Shown here piece by piece: positions 41,316-51,214 of a stretch of DNA of 64,000 nucleotides. This DNA is from Prorocentrum cordatum (Eukaryota > Sar > Dinophyceae > Prorocentrales > Prorocentraceae). Both the position numbers and the translations under genes were made by a program. The notes under the pieces are model-generated. The model saw nothing but the letters and a program-made list of their open reading frames with translations, was not told the origin of the DNA and ran no database searches. Numbering within the stretch: the stretch's first letter is position 1; each line of letters begins with the position of its first letter. Location: contig CAUYUJ010014754.1 in assembly GCA_963575745.1 (NCBI GenBank), forward strand, positions 62,501 to 126,500, written 5' to 3'.

Positions 41316-41902
41316 GCCCATCCCTTTCCATTGCGGTGACTTCTGTTGGATGCGGGATCGACGAATTGGGGCCGCACTGGGGCCTGGCAACCGACGAACC
41401 GACGCAAGGATGGACATCAAGCCGTGCATTCAAGACGAACGCCTTCGAATCAACGGGCTGTTTTTCAGGGGGAGCGGTAACCATGCTCACATTCCACAAG
41501 CCATACGAAATAAAATTCTGGAACCCGTGCTACCCGGACCCCAAAGGGCAAGGAAGACACCCGAGCGCCCAGAATGCTAGTGGTCAAGCCAGCTTCAGAA
41601 AATCCAAGCCCGTTGCTAGCGGGGCCGAATACAACGAACTAGATAGTGGAGACAATACCATGGTCGTTTGCTTGGTGCCAGCAGAGTTTAGCGAAGCGCT
41701 CACTTGCAAAGACGACGGGCTCGACGTCGGCAGGACTCTACTTCGGGCAACGGAACTTATGAATTCAACTGGGTACGCTACCGAACTTGGCGGCCAAACG
41801 TTCAGCCTCTCACGCGAGATCCACCCCGCGAAATTGCAGCATCGGTTCGGAGAGCTGTCCTCAGACCCAGCATCGGCGGCAAGGTGTCGTGCGCGCCACT
41901 AG
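41316..41902 (+). other. Unassigned coding-like frame
   Basis: An open plus frame with protein-like composition starts at the edge of MITE-A copy 6 (TMLTFHKPYEIKFWNPCYPD; TMVVCLVPAEFSEALTCKDD; STGYATELGGQTFSLSREIH). Lower GC than neighbouring DNA. No family recognised. A following segment at about 41940-42120 encodes a hydrophobic stretch (PSWLLAIVLLFFSHSFVFAL). Confidence 0.35.
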
Positions 41903-42254
41903 CAGCCGCATTTGTATTTCATACTGGAATTGAACAAGTGCTGTGGTTGAGGATGTTTATGGGCTGGGCCCAAATACTTGTGGTGGTTCTTCTGACTCCA
42001 GACGGCGACGCGCTGTGATTCCAAGTTGGCTGCTGGCCATCGTGCTACTTTTCTTTTCCCATAGCTTCGTTTTCGCCCTAGGTCGTAAGCTGGCTGCTTG
42101 CCAGACTTCCCGAGGTAGCTGCTAGCTACCGCGCTCTTCGCGCCCCTGCAGCAGAAACAGATCGTGCCCCGAATGTCTTCGTTATTGGTAGAACGCGCGG
42201 GAGATGATGGAGACTGGCTGCTGAAAATGAAATTGACGGGGGAAGTCTGATAAT

Positions 42255-42560
42255 ATGCCCCCTTCAACATGATGATTTTGAGGTTTGGGCTTCATATCCG
42301 CCGTCTCCACGGCACTCGCAGGCCCTGTGGTGAACGCAGGAATGGCTGTCGTTGTAGCGTGTGTAGGACAATGAAGACGCGAAGTGGAGAAATGACAACA
42401 AGCAAAACCTACGACGACAAAGGAGCAGATCGAAGGTCATGTTCCTTTCAACCTGAAGATGTTCGAGCTTAGTGGGCGTCTGCGCCGTCTTCACGACGCT
42501 CATAGGCCATGTGGTGCATGCGGGCATTGCGGCACTTGTAGGAAAAGGAATCACATTGCA
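42255..42560 (+). repeat. Diverged tandem duplication encoding Cys-rich RRLH..RPCG peptides
   Basis: Two ~85-base units about 190 bases apart read IRRLHGTRRPCGERRNGC and LRRLHDAHRPCGACGHCGTC. A short unassigned repeat, possibly from an ancestral coding repeat. Confidence 0.45.
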
Positions 42561-42599
42561 CTCGGAACAAAAGACATCCTATAGTACTCGGCCTTGCTA

Positions 42600-42985
42600 A
42601 GGATCTTGTTGTACTCCGCCACAAGAGGAATCGCGTTGCATGCTGCCACATGACGAAGTCTACTGCGTTCGGGTTCAAAGTGAATCCCAACGCGTAACGC
42701 CACAGAACGAAATGGATCGTATTCCGGCGCACAGGAATCTTTTTCACCACAACAGCGATTCTAGTGCATTCGACGTCAACACGAATCCGATGGTCTTGCG
42801 CAGAAAAAAAGAATCCTACTGCACTCGGCCTTAATAAGAATAATCCTCTGCAAACAAATTCGCTTTGTATGCCGCGCCAAAAAGAACTCTATTGCATTCG
42901 AAGCCAAAAAGAGTCCTAGTGTGTACGCCACAAACTGAATTCTATTGTACCCGGCCGCGTAATAATTCTTTATATCTTCCACCAC
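42600..42985 (+). repeat. Degenerate 27-50-bp minisatellite
   Basis: Words GCCACAAACTGAATTCTATTG and CATTCGG-like ends recur (AATCCTACTGCACTCGGCC, GAACTCTATTGCATTCG, GTCCTAGTGTGTACGCC). Confidence 0.55.
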
Positions 42986-43039
42986 CAACATAACCCAATT
43001 GGCATTGATATACTCAGCTAGAAACCCTGCACAGGCACA

Positions 43040-44090
43040 TAATTTTCCAACCAAAGCATGAAGAAAAGCTTGCGCAGGCACAGCTGGCACATATGAATTC
43101 TATTGAAAATGCTGTTTTCGCATGGCCAAGCACAGCTAGCACTTTTTTAAAAAAGATTTTACATCTATGGATATGACTCCAACTTCCCATACATGGAGAA
43201 TCCTTAAACAATCTGTGCTAATTGTGCCTTTCATTCATAAACATATGTGCCAATTGTGCGTGCGCAGGTGCTTTTGCACAGATTTTCTTAAATTTTGCCC
43301 TTCTGAACATGAATTTCGCTTGTGCCTGCATAGATATGTGTAAGATTTGGGCACGTTTTAGCTCTGACCGAAAGAACGTTCCCGTAGATGGAACATTCGG
43401 AAAACAACTGTGGTAACTGTGCCTGGCCATACGGAAACAACATGTTCATTAAACAAACATGTGCGCCAATTGTGCCTGCGCAGGTTTTTTATGTAAAAAG
43501 GATAAAGAAAAATTCGGTGCTAACTGTGACTGCACCATTTTTCTTATTGGTTGCCCTTCTGAACATGACTTCCGCTTGTGCCTGCACAGATTTATGAAGG
43601 ACTTGGGCACGCTTTAGCTCTGATGGAACATCGCTTGAAAGAAAAACTGTGCTAACTGTGCCTGGCCATACGAAAACAACATGTCCATTTAAAAAACATA
43701 TGCGCCAACCGTGCCAGCGATTTCTTGTTTGTGACAAAGCAACCCAAACTGCAAACATTGAACAACAAGGGTTTTTATTTGACAATTCTGTGCTAACTGT
43801 GCCTTTGCAGATTTTCTCAACGGTCGCCCCTCTGAACATGACTTTCGCTTGTGCCTGCACAGATCTGTAAAGGATTTGGGCAAGTTTGAGTCTCTGACAG
43901 AAAGACCGTTCCCATGTATGGGCAATCCTTTCAGACAAACTGTGCCAATTGCACCTGGCCGTGCGAAAACAACATGTTCATTAAAAAACATACGTGCCAA
44001 CTGTGCCTGCGCAGGCTTTTCTTAATGTTTGTATTGAAAAGTTCTGTGCTAACTGTGCCTGCGCATGGTTTCTGGATGAATGTCTTACTT
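43040..44090 (+). repeat. AT-rich array of ~3.5 diverged 260-280-bp units
   Basis: Each unit has TGTGCTAACTGTGCCTG(CGCAGG), then GCCCTTCTGAACATGA..TTCGCTTGTGCCTGCA, TTGGGCACG..AGCTCTGAC, and CATACGGAAACAACATGTTC..AAACAT. Short frames across it are not conserved between units. Confidence 0.75.
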
Positions 44091-44289
44091 TCAATAGGAT
44101 TCCTCTTGTGGTAGAATACAGAAGGACCCAAATTGCTTCCGAATCTAAGAGCATCATCCCTGCGGCGGAACGCAAAAGGATTGTGTCAAAATGCGAAAAC
44201 CATTTCCGTTGTGGCGAAATCGGAGGTGATTTTGCAAATTACCAAGAAATCCTCAGAGAAGGTGCCAACAGAACCAGCAAATTCTTTTG

Positions 44290-44650
44290 GGCCCCTCTAA
44301 GTCCTATGGATTCCATCCGGAATCTAATGGATTTCTTAAAGACCCCATATGGACTTCCTAAAGACCATATGTATTCCGAAAGATTCCGATCGATTTCTTC
44401 TGGAATCCGATGGATTTCGTAAGGCAATATACATGTAATTCCGTAGGACATGCGTGAGATTCCGCTGGAAATGCGCAAGAATCCGAATTAATTCCATAAG
44501 ATTGCCGTAGGACTCAATAGGTAAGTCAAAGGCTTCCTCTGGACATCCATCGAATTGCTTTGGGAATCCATAGGAATCCACTTGAAATCCATCGGATTCC
44601 CTCGGACATCCATAGGATTCGTGAGGCAATCAATCGGAATCCAGAGGAAT
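44290..44650 (+). repeat. Degenerate 25-30-bp minisatellite (ATCCATAGGAATCC-type)
   Basis: Repeated GGAATCCATAGGAATCCA / CATCGGATTCCCTCGGACAT words of both polarities over ~350 bases. Confidence 0.75.
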
Positions 44651-45150
44651 TCTTGCTTCTCAACATAAGAAGAAAGCAACTTCGATTCACAACTTTCCCC
44701 CGGTAAAAAAAACTCGGCCTTGCCGCCTCTCTTCCCTGATCAAACCTGTACTGGCCCGGGATAATCAACTCTCAGGTGGGGCATGGGGGGGGGGGTAAAT
44801 GATTATCCAGAGGTGTCGGTTAGCAGATCCTGTCAAACTCCAGACCGCCATCATCCCGCCTTCGTGACGCCCCCCCGGACCACCTCCGCGCCCCCGCGGA
44901 TGACAGAGAAAGCACGGGCAGCGGGCCATCGTCCCCGTTGTGGCTGTCTCCATTTTCGGCCCTCAGGGCAATGTTTTGCTCCCCGTGCACGCGCGGCTTC
45001 GGCGCAGGGGCGGGGGTGCTGCACACAACTCCTCACATGGCCCAGATGTTGAGGCCGGGCGCCAGGCGCCTTGGCCGTTGCTCAACAGGGGGGGCCATGA
45101 ATGGGGGTCGAAGAAACGTTCACCTTTGGTGCTCCTTTTGGGCCCCAGCC
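44651..45150. other. No gene recognised
   Basis: Unassigned sequence, with a G-run at about 44785. Confidence 0.4.
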
Positions 45151-45154
45151 CCTT

Positions 45155-45580
45155 CAGGGCACCTCAGGCGCACCATGGGTGCACAATTCTTCGCCCCCCC
45201 ACTTATTCAGGGAAACAAGCTCTGCACACCGCCGCTTTTTCTGGCCCTGCACTGACGCTTGCACAGGACAGCGGATCCTGATGTATGCGGGATCCTGGTG
45301 TGTACATTTTTTCTGTGCTTCCCCGGTGGACCGGGGAAACAAGTATACACCACGCCACCCCGACGTCGTCCCCGACCCTCGAAAGAACGTCCTGGGCTTG
45401 AACATCAGCCCGCCGCTGGCAGTGTATGTGCTCCGGTTTCCGATGATTGCCCCCCCGTTGCGCAACGCCCGAGAGCCAATTCTTGCGCCACCAGCCGGGG
45501 GAGAGCAGCACGCGGTAGTCTGGCAGGTTGGGCTTCACCTCCTGCCGGCGGCGCGCACCAGCAGGGGGCGGCGCGGGGGG
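45155..45580 (-). other. Exon-like segment, unassigned
   Basis: The minus frame contains EVKPNLPDYRVLLSPGWWRK and NWLSGVAQRGGNHRKPEHIH; after a probable phase change another frame reads GTTSGWRGVYLFPRS. Could be decayed exon sequence; no family identified. Confidence 0.25.
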
Positions 45581-45804
45581 GGGCCTCCCTCTAAGGAGGG
45601 CTTCTGAGGAGCTAAGTGCGGCTTCTACGGAGCTAAGTTGGATCTGACACGTATGCAAAAGCACAGACATACAGTGGAACTGCGAGTCACATGCACAGTT
45701 ACGACGGAGAGAAGAGGAGCGGGTGGGGAAAGAGGATCTAGAAGGGGAATCGTGGGCGGGACCCGAGCAGATGCATGGGGTTTGAGAGATGGGGTCGGGG
45801 GATC

Positions 45805-45950
45805 GCGCCGCATCGCCAATGCAGCGATGCACCGGCGATGCGTCGGCGACGTCGGCGTGGAGAAAAGTAGGCTCCGCATCGAGCCACGTCGCTAATGGAT
45901 CGGTGATGCGGCGCGATCCTCCGACCACCTACTCCGACCCCATTCAGGAA
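45805..45950. repeat. Dispersed repeat J copy 2
   Basis: GCATCGCCAATGCAGCGATG, GTCGGCGTGGAGAAAAGTAG, CGCATCGAGCCACGTCG and CTACTCCGACCCCATTCAGG in the order found at 11186-11345. Confidence 0.65.
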
Positions 45951-46780
45951 GCCGAGATGCCTTCTTGGAAGCATCCAGGCCCGCCTGAGAAGCCCCTCGC
46001 TTTCTTAGAAGGCTTCTCGGGCGGGACTGGGACCGGGAGAAATCGTTCCGGAGTGCTCCATGACGCTCTCGGAACGCTCTCAGAGCGCTCTGGAACGGCC
46101 GCTGATGCAGATCCCAAGACATGCGATGTCTTGATTTTTCCAATACGGGGTCCCCAGACTCGGGGATCTTCTGACCCGGGTCCATCCAGACCCGGGTCAG
46201 TCAAGCCCTGCAGAATCCTGCAAGATCCTGCACCCCAACTCCGGGCCAGTGCGGACGATCCTGCACCAAGCCCGGGTCACTGCGACCCTGGCTCTGCAGG
46301 ATCCTGCAAGACAGGGCGCCCTGGCCGACCCCCGTTTAACACTGACCCCCGTCTCTCGAGCCCCGACAAGCGCGTCCCGGCCCCTTCCCCCATTGGGCGT
46401 GGCTTAATGGGGGGGTCGCAAATGGGGGGGTCAGAAAAGGTCCCTTTTCGTGCCCCTTTCGGGCCCCTCCAGAGCCCCAGGGGGCTCGTTTAGGTACCGT
46501 TTGGGTACCTTTTCGAACCACCCTCGCCACCCCCCCATTTATGACCCCCCCATTACGCAGCGCCCAACTCTCGAGCCCCGACAAGCGCCCCGGCCCCTTC
46601 CCCCAAGGCCGGCGTTCCGCCCGGGGTCGTGGCTCGGCGGTCCCCGGGCCCGGCGAAGGCGCCCATGAGGCCAACAGCGGCCCGCAGAAGCTCCCCGCCG
46701 TGATGCCCTGCGCGGCGCGAGCCCGTCTGGGTGCCCCGGGACCGCCGGGTCTGAGGTGTCCTCCTGATGTTCCTGCGCAC
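45951..46780. other. No gene; GC-rich words with CCCGGGTC and CCCGACAAGCG repeats
   Basis: CTCTCGAGCCCCGACAAGCG occurs twice (46355 and 46569), each followed by CCCCGGCCCCTTCCCCCA-like sequence, a ~45-base direct repeat 214 bases apart. No coding motif. Confidence 0.5.
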
Positions 46781-46979
46781 TTACTCTCGCCACAACCACC
46801 AGGAAGAATTTCGAGCACCAGCAAAGATCCGAGACTGGGATGTGTTCACGTGTCGGGCCCTGGGAGACACCCGTTCGGCGCTGTTTGGACACTGTTTTGA
46901 TACTTTTTCGACACTTTTCCGGGTGCTCGAAATTATTTCTGGGATGCGGTCTGTAAGTTCGATGGGGACAACATAAAGG

Positions 46980-47150
46980 CATTCCCGATTTGTCACTGTC
47001 CGATATTGCCTCGTCTTAGCCCGCCCCCTCGCGCCAACCCCCTCGTGCGCGCGGTGCCAATCCTGCTCCCAGCGCTCCCGCGACCTGTTGCCCAGCTTGC
47101 GGTCCTCCAGCGCGGGGAGCACCTGGGTGCCCTCGTACCTTGTTGACATG
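46980..47150 (-). CDS. Exon-like coding segment, family unknown
   Basis: The minus frame STRYEGTQVLPALEDRKLGN continues RSRERWEQDWHRAHEGVG, then RAKTRQYRT. It has protein-like composition unlike the repetitive surroundings. Upstream (47160-47225) is a (GGA)n tract, and directly beyond that a foldback F element, so the 5' neighbour of this exon may be an intron built from F. Function not recognised. Confidence 0.35.
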
Positions 47151-47226
47151 GGGGGGCGGGGGGAGGGGAAAGAGGAGGAGGAGGAGGATGAACGGCATGG
47201 GAGGAGGAGGAGGAGGAGGATGAACG

Positions 47227-47360
47227 GCATGAGCACATAAACTCTCAAAGATATTAATCTTCGCGGATTTCGGATTTCTTGAACCCCCCTGTCTGGCGCG
47301 CTCCGCGCGCCAGGAAGGGGGTCCAGCGCAGATCCAAGACATCCGCGCGGACCTATGACA
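47227..47360. mobile_element. Foldback F, copy 3
   Basis: The left arm CGCGGATTTCGGATTTCTTG..CCCCCC pairs with GGGGGTCCAGCGCAGATCCAAGACATCCGCG; the centre is CTGGCGCGC..GCGCGCCAG. The right arm is a close match to F1 (CCAGCGCCGATCCAC..CCGCGCGGA). Confidence 0.65.
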
Positions 47361-47930
47361 GGTTACGCAGGAAGGAGGGAAGCGGAGGAAGGAGAAGGAT
47401 GAGGATGAGGATGAGTATGAGGTGGAGGCGGAGGCGGAGGAGGGTCGTGGTTTTCGGGCGTGCTGCAACATCTCTAGGCCCCTGGAGGGGGGGCTCCCCT
47501 CCGCCGCGGCAGGGTCTGCCTCCTAATTAAGTCCTGGTCAGAGAGCGCCCCACGGAGAGGTCTGGGGCCAGTCTCTCGAGGCCGACGGCAGGCGCTGGCG
47601 GCGGCGGCGGCGACGACGACGACGGGCAGCGGGCAGAGGCAAAGGTACCAATGTGCCGCGCTTTTGCCTTTTCGGGGCCTCCTGCGAGGCCCACGTCGCC
47701 GCCGCTGGACTCGCTGCAAAACTCTAGTCAGAACGCACCCCAGGAGAGGCGGGCGTTGGCAGAACTGGGTCTAGTGGAAGCTGGTTTCGTGAGTTGTACC
47801 GGGGGCGCCCCCCCGTCCCATCTCCACGAACCGGAACCGCCGTCACCCGAAGAACACCAGCTACGGCGAACCTGGTTTAGTGAATCTGGCCAATTGAGGG
47901 GCCCCAGGGCCCTACCACTAACCGGGTCCC
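47361..47930. other. No gene recognised
   Basis: GGATGA/GGCGGA triplets at 47395-47440 and ACGACG at 47610-47625; otherwise unassigned. Confidence 0.4.
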
Positions 47931-47994
47931 CTTACCCGGGGTCCTGGCTATACCCGAGAGAGGTCCAGGGAGCAGCGGTATCCAAGGGCTCCCA

Positions 47995-48150
47995 ACTTCG
48001 CGCTTCGCGCTGCGCGAAGCGCGAAGTGCGAATAACTTCGCGCTCTCGCGCCGCCTCCCAGGGGAGAAGAGGAGGATGAGGAGGAATCGGAGCCGAACCG
48101 CGAAGCGCGAAGCGCGAATAACTTCGCGCCCTCGAGGGCGCCCTTGGTAT
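47995..48150. repeat. Dispersed repeat L copy 2 (internal CTTCGCGCTTCGCG duplication)
   Basis: ACTTCGCGCTTCGCGCTGCG..AATAACTTCGCGCTCTCGCG and, ~75 bases on, GCGAAGCGCGAAGCGCGAAT..AACTTCGCGCCCTCG; related to 15658-15805. It lies just 3' of the desaturase exon and is probably intronic. Confidence 0.65.
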
Positions 48151-48208
48151 CAGTATCTTTGGTTGCCCCCCAGACGGTCGACGACGACGACGACGGCGGC
48201 GGCACACG

Positions 48209-48987
48209 CTGCCCGCCATGTTGTCCCACAGTTTCACGAAGAAGCCGGTGTGCAGCGGCTTGTTCTTCACCGACACCGCGTGGTGGACGTAGTGCTGGAA
48301 GCTGGTGTTCCAGATCCTGCTGTTGTAGGGGAGGCACTCCAGCTCGTGGCCACAGTGCAGGTACATGCCGTAGAGCTGCAGGGCAAAGCCCAGGCCGAGG
48401 TACAGCACGTCGATGTCGAGGTACTGTCCGAACAGAGCGAGGGAGACCCCAAAGCAGACCATGGGGTACAGAGACCGCATGAAATTGTCCATGGGCCAAT
48501 CTGCTATGGTCCCAAATGGCGTCGGGTTGTAGTACTTGTGATGGTGCTTGTGAACATTCCAGAGACTGTCCACCCAGTGGCCGAGGTAATGCCACCCCCA
48601 CTCGTAGAAGTCAATTATCACGACACCCATCACCGCCGACAGAAGGCGGTGCTGCCACGTCAGCGGCGTGTCGCAGTGGTGTCTGAGCGTGCCGTTGCCG
48701 ATGAGGTAGAGGTGGATGGACATGCTGAAGCTAACGGCCAGTGGGCCAAGGATACCTCCGAGGAACAACTCCCCGGCCACGTAGGTGGGCGACGGGTACT
48801 TCGGGTTCGTCTTTGTGCACCACTTCTCGTAGGTTGGGTACACGTACCAGTACACGAACGCGGCGATCGAAGCGCCCGTCAGCACGAGGTAGCCGAACAG
48901 CGAAAAAAACAACCAGATCACGAGCCAGCCCTCGAGCCCCTGAAACGAGGACAGCCCCTCGGCGGCCGAGCAAATCAACTGAACCAT
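48209..48987 (-). CDS. Sterol desaturase / fatty acid hydroxylase family protein (3' end not included)
   Basis: 260 codons from ATG at 48987. Hydrophobic helices at about residues 20-48, 72-98, 116-130, 176-210. The three di-iron histidine boxes are intact: HYLGH (133-137), HKHHH (146-150) and HYVHH (232-236), with HCGHE (211-215). The family uses O2 and electrons from cytochrome b5 in the ER to desaturate or hydroxylate sterols or lipids; C5-desaturase, C4-methyl oxidase and hydroxylase roles cannot be separated here. Coding resemblance ends at FFVKLWDNMAGS, a little before the usual end. The following codons are Arg repeats from (CGT)n, so a donor (AGC|GTGTGC) near 48208 and a short last exon further 3' are likely. 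Sequence 5' of this ATG is low-complexity, so the start is well supported. Confidence 0.88.
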
Positions 48988-49619
48988 TGCGCCTCGAGCT
49001 CCCCCCCCCCAGGGCAGCCCTGGAGCGTCCAGGCTTTGTCGGCAGATGGCAGAGTACCTCTCGAGCCGTTCGCCAGACGGGATACGGATTGGATCATCTG
49101 GGCCCTGTGGGGGCCTCCCCCTCCCTCCTCCTGCCCGTCCTCCTCCCCGTCCTCTTCCCCGTCCTCTTTCACATCGTCCTCCCCGTCCCCCCCTCCCCCC
49201 CCCGCTGCCCCCTTTGGAAAGTTCCTCCAGGAGCGTCTGAGAAGACGTGGAAAACATTAAGATGCGCCCGAACACGTGCGGAAACTGCTGACGACAGCCG
49301 CAGACCGCTGGAAACAGGGGAAACAATGCTGAAAACATCGATCGAGTCGAAAGTACTGCAGGCATGAGAGGGAAGATCAGGACGACAAGAAGGGACCAGA
49401 CAGAGGAGGGATGGAGTCGGAGAGGGGTTTGCACGGACGACGTGAGGGCGTCCGGCGACACTTCCTCGCCCTCGCGATCGACCCTGGCCGCGGCGGGTGG
49501 CCGTGGGCGCGAACGGGGGCCTCCGTACACGATGTACTTGTCGCCCGTCTGCCTCCTCGGACGGCGGGGGGGAGGGGGCGGACCGGCGGGGGGGGGGCGC
49601 ACGAGCCAGCCACCAAAGA
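48988..49619. other. Upstream flank of the desaturase gene; (CCTCCC)-rich tract
   Basis: 49110-49215 is a CCCGTCCTC/CCCCTCC minisatellite. No TATA box or other promoter element was identified, as expected for a dinoflagellate. Confidence 0.45.
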
Positions 49620-49772
49620 TAAAGGGGCCCCAGGAAACTCAAATAAATACACACACGAATAAAAGGATTCCCCATATTTTCTGGGTTTTTGTCTTCCCCC
49701 CCACTTCCGATATTTTCATATATTTTCCTGGGGATCGTCGATGAATTGTGTCTGTGTTTTTTTCCCTCCTGA
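49620..49772. repeat. Dispersed repeat G copy 5 (shortened left core)
   Basis: Same ends as the others; the first ATATTTTC half has only one CATATTTTC unit. Confidence 0.82.
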
Positions 49773-50330
49773 AATGAGGAGCATCCTCAAGGCCGATCTA
49801 AGGAGGCCAGTGAGGCGGGCAAGGCCGCGGCCTCCAGATAGGCACTGCAGGGTATGGGAGACATGCGTATGTGCTGCGACAGACATGACAACTTTGGAGT
49901 GGGGCATCGAGTACATAACTGCTTTGCCCCAGACTGTTTGTTTTGTAGATGAGATGCGTAAGAGCTAATACGTTTCGTGTTCGTAAATGGACGGACAAGT
50001 CACGCTTTGCATGCCGGTTCAAACGACAGCATCAATTACGGGTACATCAATTTTGTAGTCGATCTCCTACTCGTTAACTGCGTGAGCTTTGAAAAGGCGG
50101 GAGGGGGAGGCCACGGGGAGGAAGGGAACATCAATGACGACCGGCGGCGCGAAGGATACTGGGCGAGGCTCCTGGATTCTCGACCCTCCTCGATCCTCGA
50201 TCCTCCTCGATCCTCCTCGATGTTAGATCCTCCTCGGTCCCCTCCGTCATGGCTTGTGGTGTTTTCCCCAACGGTGCTTCGCCAGCAAACAAGTTTTTAT
50301 CCTTCGTGGTAGCACGGGTGCGTGCCAAAA
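49773..50330. other. No gene; short (GATCCTCCTC)n
   Basis: TCGATCCTCCTC repeats at 50185-50235; remainder unassigned. Confidence 0.4.
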
Positions 50331-50640
50331 GCGGCCGTCGCCTGCCTTCCCCGGAACTCCCCGGTCTTGCCTGCCTGCACGGGCCTTCCTCGGGGTCCCC
50401 TGGTCTTGAATACCTACACAAGTGCCCTCCGCAAGGGGGTCCCCAATATACTGTTCTCTCACAAGGGCATTGCATTTCCCGGCCTTTCTCGGGCTTCCCG
50501 ATATCGCTCCCGGGTCACTCGGTTTTGTTCCTTGCCCGGGTTCCTCGGGTTTCTCGGTCTGAGTTCGTTGCTGGGGTTCCCCGGGTTCCACGGTATTGCC
50601 CCTCGGAATCCCCAGTCCGGGCGGTCAGTTTTTCGATCTG
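50331..50640 (+). repeat. Degenerate CCCCGG(G/A)..CTCGGTCTT minisatellite
   Basis: Words such as CTTCCTCGGG(G)TCCCC(T/G)GGTCTTG and TTCCTCGGGTTTCTCGGTCT recur every ~20-45 bases. Confidence 0.6.
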
Positions 50641-50793
50641 CCTCTGGCCGTGTCCACGAGGTCAGTTCTGGCTCCGCGCCCAGCTCCTCCCGACAGCTTA
50701 GGCAAAGCTGACGACTGCAGTGGAAGGCAGCGCAGCCGCAGGACACAAGAAGCACCAAGGACGCTGCCGATGCCGACCTCCGCCGTCAACGAC

Positions 50794-51027
50794 TCGCCCG
50801 CCACCTGCCGCGGCCCCCTCGCCGAGGAGGTCGATCCACGGGCGGAGCTCGACCTCGCTCAGCTTGCGGAGGCCGTCCATGTCGATGCTGTAGCCCATGC
50901 TCTCCGCGAGGTCGAATGCGCGACGAAGACAAGCATCCCGCCAGACGCCCATGCCTGTGCACTGGCCGCCAAAGACCTCGCTCTTGCCCTTGCCCTTGCG
51001 CGAACCGGTGCCGGCTTCGCGAGCAGC
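50794..51027 (-). CDS. Exon-like coding segment, family unknown
   Basis: The minus frame SEVFGGQCTGMGVWRDACLR, RAFDLAESMGYSIDMDGLRK, LSEVELRPWIDLL is amphipathic and protein-like, preceded by a Gly-Lys-rich run. No domain recognised. The segment is open in both directions, so exon limits are not known. Confidence 0.35.
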
Positions 51028-51214
51028 GCCGCCAACTGCGCAAGCGGTCGGCCCACGCGTCGTCGATACTGCCGCTCGACGCGGCCTCCACGGCCACCTC
51101 ACCGCTACCGGTGCTTCCGCCACAGCAGCCCCCCGGGAGCGCCGCCGCCTTCGTGCCGCCCGCCGCCGCCGGGGGCTCCGCCGCCCGGCGAGGCCTCGCG
51201 GCGCCGCCTCAAGG

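Noticed and set aside
48988-49602. N-terminal extension of the desaturase to 49602
   Set aside because: Those ~205 codons are low complexity (Gly/Arg repeats) without membrane-protein character; family similarity starts at the ATG at 48987.
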